This document shows, piece by piece, positions 12,852-24,840 of a stretch of 64,000 bases of DNA (positions are counted from its first letter, which is position 1; each line of letters begins with the position of its first letter). A program made the translations under genes and the position numbers. This DNA is from Adiantum capillus-veneris (lineage: Eukaryota; Streptophyta; Polypodiopsida; Polypodiales; Pteridaceae), in contig CM043956.1 in assembly GCA_014529385.2 (NCBI GenBank), forward strand, positions 62,488,120 to 62,552,119, in the 5' to 3' direction. The notes under the pieces are model-generated. The model ran no database searches and had not been told where the DNA came from. It saw only the letters and a program-made list of their open reading frames with translations.

Positions 12852-15800
12852 GCGACCCCCTCTAAACATGCACATCCTCCGGTATGTGCCACATTATTTC
12901 TTTGTAAAATCAGCCCTCTTGTACATCTTCCTTGCTTTCTGCTTCACTAGATGATTCCAAAGCTTCATCTTCACTTTGATCTTTACCTGTGGTTTGCTCT
13001 TCTTCCTCATCAACATCTTCTGGATCATTGTCTCCTCTTCTCTTAAACATTTTGATCCTTTTTCCTGCAATGGGAATCTTTACTTCTGTACCATCTAGTT
13101 CATACAAGATGTAAGTAGCATTTTCATGCACATGCTTTACAACATACGGTCCAAACCATCTTTTTGAAAACTTACGCATGACTGTGTGCTGGTTATCAAG
13201 GCTACTATCATACACCAAAACCCAATCACCTTTGTCAATTGCTCTGCTCCTGAGTTGATGTCGTTTATCAAAGTAGTCCTTGTTTTTCAACCTTGCATTT
13301 TTGAGTCGTTCTTTTGCAGCTTCAATGTCTCCAGGTCTTCTCTCTCGCTGCCTTATACGTAGTGCAAGGAGATCTTCCCTGCTAAGCCCCTCTTGCCAAG
13401 GTAGTACATTCCATGTGGGAATTGTATCCTCAATCAGCATCACTGGCTTTTGACCATACATTAGCTCTGCAGGCATGTAGCCAGTTACTGAGCTATGTGT
13501 TGTACGATCAGCCCATAAAGCATATGGTAACAAGTTTGGCCACTCACCAACTCTTCCTTCGCAAGCCTTGGCCAAAGCTTTAATGATAGGAGGATGCCCT
13601 CTTTCACTCTTTCCATTGCCTTCAGGGTTGTAAGCTGTAGTAAGAGAAAGCTTGATTCCTAATCTAGAAAAGAACTCCCTTGCATCTTCGGCATCCATCT
13701 CACCTCTATCTGCAGTGATCTTTCCCACACAACCATAATGGCAAATCACCTCATCAAGAAGGAATTTTCACACAGCTTCTGTGGTTTTAGCTCTTAATGC
13801 TCTTCCTTCAACCTGGTTAGTTAGGTCCTCTCGTGCAAGAACCAAGTATCTCATCTGCCAGAGTCCTAGAGGCATTGTGACTAGATCCACAACCCATTTA
13901 TAGTGCATGGCTAGTGGATATGTAGGGTGCAATCCATCACGATGTCGAACATTTGAATACATTTGACAAGTTACACATGACTCTCCAAACTGAGATACAT
14001 CTTTATATATACCCTTCCACCAGTATTTTTCTTTCAACTTGGAGAAGGTTGCCCATACACCCCTGTGTCCAGCCCATAGACTCTCATGAAACTCTTGCAT
14101 GAGCTTTACTTGAGTCTCTTTTTTACATATAACCCTTTGTGGTATAGTACCCTTTTGTTTAGGATGCTTCCACAAGTAACCATCCCTTAAAAAGTACCCA
14201 TATGCTTTCCTGCGTATCCTCTTGAATTCTTGTTCAGACCAATCATCCTGTTTTGTTAGAGTACTCAAGTAGCTTCCAATAGAAAGCCAATCACCTTCAT
14301 AAAGATCTTTCAAGAACAATTCAAGTGAATTAGTCATGCAGACATTGTTACCTTTGACATGAGAGATAGAATAGAACTTTGTGCCTACATCATCTCCCTC
14401 ATCAATCATTTGTGACTCATCTTCATACCTTGCCCTTGATAGCATATCTGCCACTGTATTGTCTTTACCTGCAATGTGCTTCAACTCGGGATTTAAGGAC
14501 TTAATGTAGGCAATCCACTGCAACATAGCAATGTCTGGCGTTGAGCAGCTTGTAATCATCCCAAGAAGTGGTAGACAATCTGTTTATACAACCACACATG
14601 CACCAATTAGGTACTCTTTCCCACTTTTCAAGGCTGTAACCATACCCCATAACTCTCTCTTTATATGTGGATAGTTTCTTTGGCAAGCACTTAGTACCTT
14701 TGCTCCAAATCTTACCACATACCTGTGTCCTTCTTTGTCATCTTGCCCTATTGCCCATCCAATCCCTGTAGGACTGGTGTCTATTGTCACAATTACTGGC
14801 CTTTGACACTCATAGTCTACGTTTCTCAAAGTTGTTGCTAACTGGAGCAACTCCTTTAGCTTTTTCATGGATTTTACATGTGCTTCTGTCCATTTAAACT
14901 TCTGATTCTTTCTAAGCAGCTGATAAAGAGGATCAGCTACATGTGCATAATGTGGAATCCAAATAACATAGAAGACACATGCTCCTAAAAACCTTCTAAC
15001 CTCAGTGATGCTAGTGCATGTTTCTTTCATTGTTTGGATGGCATCTACCTTTGTTGGACAAGGTTTCCTACCATATGGCCCGCACATGTGTCCCACAATG
15101 AGCACTTCATTGACACCAAACATAGACTTTTTCCCTGACAATGTAAGATTCACTTCCTCCAACCTAGACAAAATTTTATCACAATCATTTATGTGATTTA
15201 CCACAAACCTGCGACATCCCTTGAGATCCAAAGCTTCATCTTTGTCACTTTCTTCACATACTTTGATAGGCAAATCATCAATGAAAGGCATTGTGATTTG
15301 AGGAATAAAGTCACGTAAGACCTTATTCATCCCATTCATCATATGTGCAACCGAGTTGGTTGCTCCCTGTGGCAAGGTACACATCCTTACCAAACCCAAA
15401 GGTGTCCTCATGGTTGTCAAGTCTCTGCTTTCGATTGCAAGCTGAAATTGATCATACCCTGAGTAGAGATCCCCCATTGAGTAGATTTCCCTCCCTGCAA
15501 ACACCTCTGCAAACTCATCCACAATTGGACCTGTATCTACATTTCTAATTGTCACCTTGTTTACTGGTTGCATATCTTGGATGAAGCGTAGAGAACCATT
15601 CTTCTTTGGAATTGTGAACCACCTGTTTGAGTATGGAGCACAAGAAGGCTCCAAGATTCCCATTTTGATTTTCTCATTCAGTAGCTCTACTAACTTTGAC
15701 AAATGAGCCTTTGGAATCGGAATAGGCCGCAAATTCCAAGGCACATGAGGTATTGTGAAAATTACCATAGGAGCTACAATAGAAGGATCGACACATCCTA

Positions 15801-16026
15801 TCTCATGTGGCTCAAATGCAAAAGCCTTACCATGCTTTGAAAGCATTTCTTTGAAGCACTTTGTCTCCTCCCGTGTTAGAAACTCCTCGCGACCAATCTG
15901 CAACTCTTGGAAAGACTCTTTTGTGAAGGTATGCCCAATCTTTTTAGGATTCCTCAAACTTGGTTGTAAAGAAGCCTGCTCAATCTTTTCCCTATTGTTG
16001 GGTGGTAAGGGTGAAGCTACTAGTAC
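12852..16026 (-). mobile_element. pol region of the fungal-like gypsy element
   Basis: Parts in minus-strand order: RT at about 15,780-15,000 with SNRWFTIPKKNGSLRFIQD and the catalytic FIDDLPIK near 15,275; RNase H at about 14,830-14,580 with VTIDTSPTGIGWAIGQ; an integrase zinc finger of H-H-C-C type near 14,130-13,985; and an integrase core with WVVDLVTMP, ITADRGEM and NPEGNGKSERG carrying the D, D and E positions. An acidic C-terminal tail ends near 12,910. The integrase C-terminal part (WVLVYDSS, RWFGPYVVKHV) is typical of gypsy. No chromodomain is visible. It is a fossil: coding is interrupted a few times. Confidence 0.85.
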
Positions 16027-16517
16027 TGCTGCCATAATATATATATTTTGTCTAGTGATTGGAATTAATTGTGTGTACAAATCCTCTTCGTTCATAGCAA
16101 GATAACTACGCTTACATCAAAAGAAAAGTTATAGTCTATGAGAGGTAGTATGATGGGATCCGGTGATAGAAGTATTTCATTGAGCCTTTCTGGGCCAAAG
16201 AGAAACACTATACGTTGTTGAAAGTGTATTTTACGACTAATCCATGCGTTAATTCTAATAGATCTTACAGAGTGAAAGCGATAGAAATTATCATCATGTG
16301 GGTTATTCATCTAGGATAGTATGTGAGAAATGTAGATATGAGAGAAGAGAAGGGAAGAGAAGAGCAGAGAGTTTCCCTCCCAAGCCCTATTCTTGCCCAT
16401 AGTCAATAAGGATACTGCGAGGAGAGATGTACCTGTAGCAAGGAGAACCTAAAATTTGTACAGAGGATGAATTACTAAGAGTGAGAGAGATAGATTTGGT
16501 TGAGGAGATGAGATTAG

Positions 16518-16581
<64 letters not shown>

Positions 16582-17300
16582 GATTAGAGATGAAAAAGAA
16601 AACAACAAGAAATCAAGAAAACATCAATGTAGAACACATCTTACTTGACAAACTCATTAGCTACGATTTTCATTTTAAAATTGTTTTCCAATTCAGATTG
16701 GAACCTTGTGTAAAAAAATCATCAAAATAGGGTCCATTTCTAGCAGCAAAAGTCTTCCTATGGTCCCTTAGCCCAGACTTTCATTTGATTCCAAAGGACA
16801 CCTCATGCCATATGAAAGCATGGCATTGCTCCTTGACAAAGTTTTGTAATCATGCTTGCAATAATGCATTAAAACAAGTGTATCTTTGAAATCATGCCAC
16901 CTAGTGTCCCACTAGGATTTGATTCCCTCCTAGTAGCTATTTAAAAAGAAATATAAGAAAAATACATAGAATATATATATATATATATATATATTGGCCT
17001 TTACCCTAGATATAGCATCTAGCTAGGGTGTGAGATGATAATGAGATAGTAGAAATAAAGAATCAATTCTTTTTGCCCCAAGTTAAAGAGGCGGAGCTAT
17101 TGATGCTTTTCCCATAGTATTTTCTGATGGTAAAGTAAGAATAGGTTACCCTTGAGAAAAATAATAGGATGAGATAGAAGGCTTATTATTATATTTAAAT
17201 ATGCATATATACATTATAGGAAAGATAATTATGTATCTAAAAAATTACAAGATAGATCTTGTAGCATGCGTTCCCACTATGTACGTGTCACAGCACGACA
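16027..17300 (-). repeat. 5' LTR of the fungal-like gypsy element
   Basis: It matches 11,818-12,851 nearly base for base from tgctgccataatatatatat to gcacgaca. It is longer because a segment at about 16,460-16,696, holding a TA microsatellite, is absent from the other copy. Confidence 0.88.
16516..16576. repeat. (TA)n microsatellite inside LTR
   Basis: About 60 bases of TA repeats within the LTR segment that only the right-hand copy carries. Confidence 0.95.
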
Positions 17301-19534
17301 GCGTGCAGTCACTTTGGTTACTGGTTTTGTAGCCATTTTGCTGATGAAACTCTGGCAAAATTTTTCCAACAGTTTTATGCGTATCGTTGGTGCGATCGAG
17401 ATTGCGATTGCTTGTAGCACTCAGGATTTGCGTGTAGTGTTTTCCCTTTTGGATGGTGCATCGCGAGCGTATTTCACTTTGCATTTTTGGTCTTGAGTTG
17501 TGAGTGCTTGGCCATTTGGAGCTTCCAGTTTTGACTCTCAGCTACAGGTTGAGTCTAGTACTCCCACAGGTGTTTCCATTTGCAATTGAGGACGTCTTCT
17601 GCAGTGTTTTGGCTTGCATACCGGTTTCGACACAGCATGTGTCTTGAGCTTTAGTTTTGTGTATGCTTTTGTGGGATAGTGGCTGGAGTTTACTCGCCAT
17701 AGTTTGTGATTGAGTGTTTACTTTCACTTTTGACAGGTTATGTCAGTTTGGACACATTTTGGTGTTCTTGTACTCACTCTCGCAGGAGTGAGAAGTTGTG
17801 TATACTACGGTTTTCTGGCACATTGCTCATTCATTGACACATTTTGGCAGCAGTTTTTCACTCACATATGTATGTCATTTGTGGCGCTATTGAGTGATAC
17901 TCCTGCTAGAGCGGTTTGGCTCTGTGTATGACTTTGTGAGGTGATTCCGGATGAGTGCATTCCCGGATTGGCCATTTGGGCATTTATTGTTGTCTCCATT
18001 GCGATTTACTGTTGAGTTTTTGCTCCAGTTACAAGGGAGACTCTGCCAAAATTTTACCAGATATGTATGCCTATTGTAGAGGCTAGTGCGCTTGACCTTT
18101 TGGTCACCTTCTTTGCTTGAGACAGTGGTTTGCTCTCGGGTGGGAGAGTCTTATTATCTCAAGCATTGTTTCCCATAGTTTTGGCATGGATATGGAGACG
18201 CTTCAGTTTAGAGACGGTTCTCATTCACGATCGCAACTGACATGTTGGCATTGCGGCCACGATGGGCATATTAGGCATCGTTGCTTCAGGCGTATGAGGC
18301 AGCGAAAGAGGCAGATGCATGGTGCTACTATGAGGATAGATGCTAGAGACTATGCATTTGACAGCCATGTCACTTTTGAATCTAGCTTACCTTCATACTA
18401 CTTTGTATCTTGGGATAGCACATTGTCTACGCATTTTCTACTAGATGAGCATGCAATTTTTCATCTGATGCCACATCGTGATTTTTTTTGCTCTTTCTCT
18501 AGTGGAGACTTGGTTGTGTGCAGTTTGCTAATGGTTCAGCATATGACATAGAGGGTGCTGGAGATGTATGCATGTCCTTACCTAGCGGTGAATTGCTTAC
18601 TCTACAAGATGTACGTTATGTACCAGGACTCAATCAGAGTCTCATTTCAGTGTGTTGCAGAGTAGTGGGCATTGTGTACTACTTAGAGAGCAGTCATTTC
18701 AGATGCATAGGGGATCACTGCTGATAGCCAGAGGTGCTAGGCGTGGTCTGGTATACCCTTTGCATATTTCTAACACACGAGGCGATCTAGTCCCTCTGTA
18801 TTTGCAGCCATGTTTGGAGCGAGAGACGAGGTGTGTCTCTTTTGTGGATATGCTGCAGGGAGAGCAGGTTGTGCATTTGTCTTGTGGGGACTTTCACGTA
18901 GACAGTGGTATCTCTGGGGATGCACACCTTGGTCAGTCATGCATTGAGATGACATCAGTTGAGCTAGAGACCGATGCATTGTTCTATGATGCATCTGATA
19001 CATTTGAGGGTGACAGTGTCCTTCAGACAACTGTGTGTGATTACAGTGGTGATGATTTTTTGGTTTTGTAGTCATTTTTAGCAGATATATCTTTGTCAGA
19101 CAATGCTGACATGGTGATGCATAGTCAGGTGGTTCCTGATGAGGATGCATATGGCACTGAGGTTGTTGACAAGGATAGGTTGGCACACATAGTGCATGTT
19201 TCATCGGCTTTCAGGTCTCTCATATCTAACCTTTTGGTCTCAAGACCTGATCTTGCTTATGCAGTTGGTGCATTTGCAGTGGGAGTTGTCAGTCATGCCA
19301 TGACTGACACTGGCATTGTGCATTGTGGAGCCATACAGGTCGTCACTTGATACCTGCATGCGGAGTGTCATCATGGCTCTAGTCCTAGTGGTATGCATGT
19401 TGCATCTACACTAGAGCGGTTACAGAGTGAGCCAGTGAGCATAGGTTGAGAGTCGTCTTCTCTCACCTCTTGTATATACTAGTTGTAGGCTAGTCTTCTC
19501 GCCACTTATCAGCACACAACCTTTAGTGGGAGAA
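17301..19534 (+). mobile_element. 3' internal part of the copia-type element
   Basis: The interior of the outer element resumes after the nested gypsy. 17,301-18,100 is non-coding, rich in ttttggcattt-like words. About 18,180-18,550 encodes a gag tail with one CCHC knuckle (CWHCGHDGHIRHRC, near 18,243-18,284). About 18,510-18,650 matches the copia region after protease (FANGSAYDIEGAGDVCMSLP, DVRYVPGLNQSLIS). About 19,200-19,310 resembles the RT C-terminal segment (RSLISNLLVSRPDLAYAVGA). A purine tract, agtgggagaa, at 19,525-19,534 precedes the LTR. The coding region is a fossil with many breaks. Confidence 0.75.
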
Positions 19535-19712
19535 TGTTAGGTAAAGGCGATGTGCCTCACCGTGCTTTGCTCGTGTCCGTCGGCTAGTGTCCGACCGCCC
19601 ACATTTATCTCCTTATTCTTTATACATACAAAGAATAAGGAGCTCTCACTCACATTATCACATGGTGCTCACACAGTGAGATTTTGGAGCTCCACCCCAC
19701 ATCCTATGTCTT

Positions 19713-19780
<68 letters not shown>

Positions 19781-19822
19781 CTTTGCACTCTCTGCACGCG
19801 CACCGCATCTCGCGTACTCACA
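19535..19822 (+). repeat. 3' LTR of the copia-type element
   Basis: It starts TGTTAGGTAAAGGC and ends CTCACA, followed by the ACAGT target duplication. It carries a longer (TC)n tract (19,714-19,777) than its partner, which accounts for most of the length difference. Confidence 0.9.
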
Positions 19823-19827
19823 ACAGT

Positions 19828-20861
19828 TTCTTGGCAGGCCAGCAGCATGTGGGGAGATTTGACCTGATTGAACGACATAGAGGAAGTAAGTCCTTGTTCG
19901 CAAGAAGGTCGGAAGTCCCACTCTTCTCATCTGCACTCAAGCTATCATCAGGTACTTCTCCTGGGGGATTCACCATGGAAAACTTACCACACCACGTAAG
20001 TGCAAGGGAGGGGGGTTTTTTTACAAGTTACATAAGCGTATAAGTAAGGGGCAAGTCCCCAATAATTTATCTCCCAAGCTTTAAAAAAAGGGAGGGGGTA
20101 TCCTATTTATGGGGGGGGGGGGGGGGGGGGGCGAAGGGGGGACCTGATCTAGGTTGATTACTTGTAACGATTGGTCACCAATGTGCAGTAGAACTTGCAT
20201 GAATTTTGGGGATGTTTTTATCAGGTCACACCTCAAATTTTTCATCAAGTCAATCATAGATAAGGGCTAATTTGGAGCATGTCAAGGGTTGATTTACACC
20301 AGCTTTGGATGGGTAAGAATTGGACGAGTAGCCAGAGTGTAGGTTGATCGGGCACATAGTTTGAAAGTCAAACTAAGACACATTGAGGGTACATCTAGTT
20401 ATCAATAGAAGTGGTTCCTTAATACGTTGCCAGTCACTATGCTACACACTCTTTGATTAGTTTTACTCAGTTAGATCATGTGAGACCTAAATTTTATATG
20501 TAAAATAGGGGTATGATAGTTTTATTCATTTATTGTTGTATAAGAGTAGAAAGAGGGGTCATATTCCCTAATATGAGTCGTATATAGGGGTTTTATCAAA
20601 GTTGTCCGCTCGCAGGTGGCATCTCGTTTTGTATATAGAGTGAATCCCCCCGAGGTACTTCTTCTTCCATCATATATGGCCGACAAGGAACCGTCGTGTG
20701 AACGTGGCAGCATAGGTGTGTTGATATGTTTGAGCACCCTTATGCAAGATCTTCAAGAGCGCAATTCGTTGTAAAGTCCATGATGGCAAGCTTCGTACTA
20801 GTTTTATTTCACAGTGTTGTCTTTGGAAAGACTTTCCACTACCGAGTAGAGCTACCCTATG

Positions 20862-20934
<73 letters not shown>

Positions 20935-20948
20935 TCACTCTCTCACTC

Positions 20949-20990
<42 letters not shown>

Positions 20991-22532
20991 GTTGTTGTTT
21001 TTAAACTAATACTTATACACAAAAGAACGTAGCAGTTCAACAGCTGGCTTTAAACAAAGAACAAGGATTAGCACAAAAAGGACTCAACCTTTGATTTATT
21101 TTTGTACATTATAGTGAGAATGGGGTTCATTCCAGTGATTTGTTCATGATACCAAAGTAACAGAGGCCAAAGTTTGTGACATACAATAGCAAATCCAAAA
21201 AGATCCTAAGTAAAGATAGAGTCATCACCTACATCCATGTAAACAAGACAACAGTTTTGTTAGCCTTGAATATGTATTGCAGGTGTCGACGAACCCTATC
21301 AGTTGTTATCCATGTCCTACTTACCTTTATTAACCTTATACCTACCATCCAAAAAACAATTGTGGGTATCATTCTCAAAATTATGAAGTTGTCATTTGGT
21401 TTGTAGTAATTAGAAAGCCATTTCCCTTGTGATTAGGTGCAAGGTGTGTTTCTTTTATTTCCTTTTAAATTCATTTTACCTTGTGATCCTAAGGTCATTA
21501 CTCTTTATGATCCAAGCAAGATTATAGGTTATAAATAAGGTTGATTGTTACCCCAATTTTTTAAGAAATTTATACAAATTTATTTAACAAGATTAAGTTC
21601 TGATTGAAAGGCCATCACCCCTTTTGATCAAAGTGTCTTACCCATGCTTTTGTCTCATGGAGTTTGTGTTTACAAAGTTTTTATAAGTTACTTCCATATT
21701 TCCAAGGTTAATGTTTACAAGATGTATCTCCATTATGACTTCTCAAAACTAGCTAGTGCTAGGCAAGGTAGCTTGTGAATATGAGTACTCAATGACCACC
21801 AAAGTCCACATTATTTATCGGGATATCATTACTATGGGAAATTTTAGAATTATGCTAGTTGTGCTGATTCAAAAAAACCATCCAGTTTTACCAAAACTCA
21901 AATTAGAAGCAATCTGGCTACCTTTTTCTATCAAAAACACGGATTTGATTTAGTGTGATACAATCGATGAAAAAAGTCAAGCTTGCAACCATTTTTAAAA
22001 AATATTTTGTATAAATTAAAAATAATTTGGAATGTGAAGTAAAGTGAAAGTAGAATCAGTCAGTAATACTCAAAAAATCAGTACAAGACAAAGTTCCAAC
22101 CCTAGGTCCTAATCCGGCCATCCAAAACTAGAGCCATGTTGAACTCCTTTAGTATCTCAGCATGTGAAGACCATAACCAACTCTCATCAAGGATTAACAT
22201 TATAATGCCATAGCAATTATTGCTCCAATGCAGTAATGTTCATGTAATCACAATAGTAAGTTTTAGTTTTGACTAAATGCCAAGCTCCTTATGCAATGTC
22301 AGACTGGGACAAACTAAACCCTACAATAAATGATCGAGAGATGATTGAAAATATCCCATAATACGTTATTATGAAACCCTTTCCTCTCCCAGCCATAGTG
22401 TGGGCTCTCCATTGTGACTCTCATCACCACAATTTTGGAGCATTGAGAATCACTCATCAGTCGCACACATATTACATCACATGTAACTTTGGTCCCATAG
22501 GTCATATTTGACCTCCAAGGACGATAATAAAA
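19828..22532. other. Unassigned DNA with G-run and microsatellites
   Basis: No gene is supported. A 21-nt G-run lies at 20,111-20,131. A compound tract of (TC)n, (CA)n and (TG)n lies at 20,866-20,990. Sequence from 21,000 to 22,500 is AT-rich and looks like unique intergenic DNA. Confidence 0.5.
20866..20990. repeat. Compound microsatellite (TC)n(CA)n(TG)n
   Basis: TC repeats to about 20,912, CA to 20,934, a short mixed CTCA piece, then TG to 20,990. The CA and TG blocks can pair with each other as an inverted repeat. Confidence 0.95.
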
Positions 22533-22538
22533 TCTCTC

Positions 22539-22597
<59 letters not shown>

Positions 22598-22703
22598 ATT
22601 TCTAAGGCTCTTGTTGCCTCTATCTCTCTACCTTTTTATGTATCTCTCTCTAGCTCTTGGTCTATCTATTTCTCTCCCTAACTCTCTCTATGTCTCTTTC
22701 TCT

Positions 22704-22797
<94 letters not shown>

Positions 22798-22815
22798 TAT
22801 CTATCTATCTTCTAT
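22533..22815. repeat. Long (TC)n tracts with CTAT tail
   Basis: Perfect TC runs at 22,533-22,592 and 22,710-22,784, joined by degraded TC-rich sequence and followed by CTAT repeats to about 22,812. Downstream to about 22,960 the sequence is T-rich. Confidence 0.95.
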
Positions 22816-22965
22816 TTTTTCCTTCTTTTCCTCACTCTTTTTCCATATCCTATTTTTCCCCTTTCTCTTTCAATTTGTTTACTTGAATTTTTTCAATTTA
22901 TCTTTTTTTAATTGATTATTTTTTCAATCGATTATATTTATTTCTTTTTTTTATAAATCTCTATC

Positions 22966-23769
22966 TCCATACCTTGAGTGGAGCAGATGGACAAGCTTTC
23001 ATATTTCTTTATAAACCAAGGAGTGTGACAGAAAAGAGAATTCATTTAGCCAATTATGCAAAAGTGTTGAAGTAAATTAGCAATTCATAATCAACAATTT
23101 TTACCATGTAGCATGTGAAGTCCACTGAGCTCCAAGAATTTGACATAGCGTTCTTAAATGTGCTCAACTCTTTCTTAAAGTTGGAGATGTCATTCTTTCC
23201 CCAACGACTTTTATCACTGTAAGAGATGACTACATCCAAAGCTTCTGACACTTCTGCCTTCTAATTTCTGGCTATGCCATCAAGTCCGTGGTTGTGCATA
23301 GCATTATGTAGGGCATTGATTGTACCAAAATTTGGATGCAGCCTTAGCCAATTTCCCATCGAATCCCAAGAAGGTCATGGACTTCACCCCACCAATAGAT
23401 GCCTTTCTAGAAACATTGTTTCCGCTCAATGACCTAGTGGGGTTTTCCTCAATCACCACATTCCCCCATGAAATCCGATATCTAACAACACCCTTTGAAT
23501 ACTTCTTATGGCAGTTTTTGTGGCTGATAAAGGTTTTTATTTCCACACAAACCCTATGTAAAGCTGCACAATCTTCTCAATGATTCTAATCAGTGCATGA
23601 AATGTGCACATGTGGACATTTGAAAGGAGAATATCTAAAACTCCTTAAAAGCTTGGTCTCTAGATTGTATCCTCCACATGAGAACCACACGAGAAAACCT
23701 GCTTTAAATAATGAAAGTATAGATAACTTTGATAAAAGCAAGGCTAAATACTGAAGGCATTGAAAAAAG
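22966..23769 (-). repeat. Unclassified dispersed repeat, copy 1
   Basis: About 800 bp matching 28,825-29,486 over most of its length, starting at ccataccttgagtgga and ending at gaaggcattgaaaaa in both. On the minus strand it keeps an open stretch at 23,054-23,251 whose residues GKNDISNFKK and EALDVV recur in copy 2. A second stretch (23,304-23,546) has no full counterpart there. There are no terminal inverted repeats or LTR-like ends and no known domain. It may be a dispersed gene-derived pseudogene or part of a larger transposon. A nearly shared stop just upstream of the conserved stretch suggests both copies are dead or that an intron lies there. Confidence 0.75.
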
Positions 23770-23984
23770 CTAGCTTGGACGAGCGAGAAGTGATGGAGAG
23801 TGTATCTAGAGAAGAATGAGAAAAATATGGAAAAAAAACACTCAAGGGTGCCTTCCCCTTCATATAGGTGTGCATGAATACCTATGCAATGATTTGAATG
23901 GACACAAATTTTGAGGCCAAAAATAGGCAATTATGCATGAATTTTATCGTTTATTCCAAATTTTGAGGCACTTGAGTGAGGGGC

Positions 23985-24840
23985 TATATAAAGCCCAAAG
24001 CTCCTCCAAGCATCATTTCATGTAATCTACAAATTTTTATGCCAATTTTTGAGCTATGTTATCTAATCAAGATGGCTTTGAGGACTACACACCATGTTCA
24101 CTAGCAGTACTTGATGCAAAGGTGATAAATTCATTTATCAAACTATTGTTGGAAAGTATATACTTGATGTTGTCCAAAGGTATGAAAAGCAAGGACTTCC
24201 CACAAAGAAAGAGTTTCATCACCTGCATAAAAGATTGAAAATAGACCACATGGACAGAGAAGGTAAAGAGCAAAAGCCAAGCTTTTCCAATAACTTCTAA
24301 AAAGAAGACCTTTTTGAAGATGATGAAAAACCTTAAGGAAAGCCAAAAAAATTTACAAGCGCAACGTCTAGGCCAGTGAATCTTTGATTGCATATCACTA
24401 ATTTTTTATTCTTTACACATATTGACATTGCAGACACTGTCAACGTTTTGAGGATACAAAAGGGATCAAGGTCTTTAGATCTGAAGAGAGATCACATTGG
24501 GAATCTCAACAAGGATACAATTGTTATATACCATAGGAAGCTCTCCCAATCACCCACTCTCCCCATGCTTGTAGTATTGGCTCTATTTATGGTGGTAGGC
24601 TCACATCCAATACTCCCAAGAGTTAAAAAAATCACATTTCTTGAAAAGAAAGAGGCTATTAGAATATTTGGACTTGCTCCAAGATTTATGGGATTGAAAA
24701 TCATGGTAGGCTATGTCCTTATCTATGCATGTGACACATGCAAGCAGCTGTAGGGTTACAAGAAACATGAGTACTTGAAGTGGAGGGAAAGGATTGAAAA
24801 GCAAGATGTTGGCTCAAGCATCCAAAATTCATCTTTGTGA
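23985..24840 (+). pseudogene. Gene-like stretch of unknown nature with TATA box
   Basis: TATATAAAG at 23,985-23,993 lies 63 bp before an ATG at 24,056. Open segments then follow on the plus strand: 24,056-24,235, an overlapping frame at about 24,140-24,290 reading ILDVVQRYEKQGLPTKKEFH, and 24,388-24,750 containing VGSHPILPRVKK and a hydrophobic segment (LPMLVVLALFMVVG). After a stop the frame continues with GYKKHEYLKWRERIEKQDVG to about 24,835. I do not recognise the family. The frame changes suggest a decayed gene or one with introns I cannot place. A transposon-derived origin is possible. Confidence 0.35.

Larger units (their letters stand above)
9666..17300 (-). mobile_element. Ty3/gypsy-type element of fungal-like lineage, nested
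   Basis: A minus-strand gypsy element lying inside the copia-type element. Its LTRs are at about 11,818-12,851 (with a short end piece at 9,666-9,707 cut off by a LINE) and 16,027-17,300. The pol domains read RT, RNase H, integrase across about 12,910-16,030. A purine tract (agagggggtcgc) precedes the 3' LTR in minus-strand sense. The LTRs are about 98% alike apart from one indel of about 240 bp, so the insertion is fairly recent. No gag is recognised and the 5' LTR almost abuts pol. The element is broken, with a few breaks in pol. No convincing target duplication was found. The RT motif FIDDLPIK, in place of the usual plant YxDD or FxDD context, recalls elements I know from basidiomycete fungi. 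Confidence 0.85.
8365..19822 (+). mobile_element. Ty1/copia-type LTR element, old, with nested insertions
   Basis: A copia-type element with LTRs at 8,365-8,621 and 19,535-19,822, a Met-tRNA primer site right after the first LTR, a purine tract before the second, and a perfect 5-bp target duplication ACAGT at 8,360-8,364 and 19,823-19,827. The LTRs differ by roughly 7% outside their microsatellite, so the insertion is old. The recognisable coding parts are a gag zinc knuckle, a protease/GAG-pre-integrase region and a short RT-end-like piece at 18,180-19,350. Integrase and most of RT were not recognised. The element is broken in many places and looks non-autonomous. About 7.6 kb of its length is a nested gypsy element that itself contains a LINE. 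Confidence 0.85.

Noticed and set aside
14501-16105. Plus-strand frames opposite the gypsy pol, such as 15,755-16,105
   Set aside because: They are antisense shadows of the pol reading frame.
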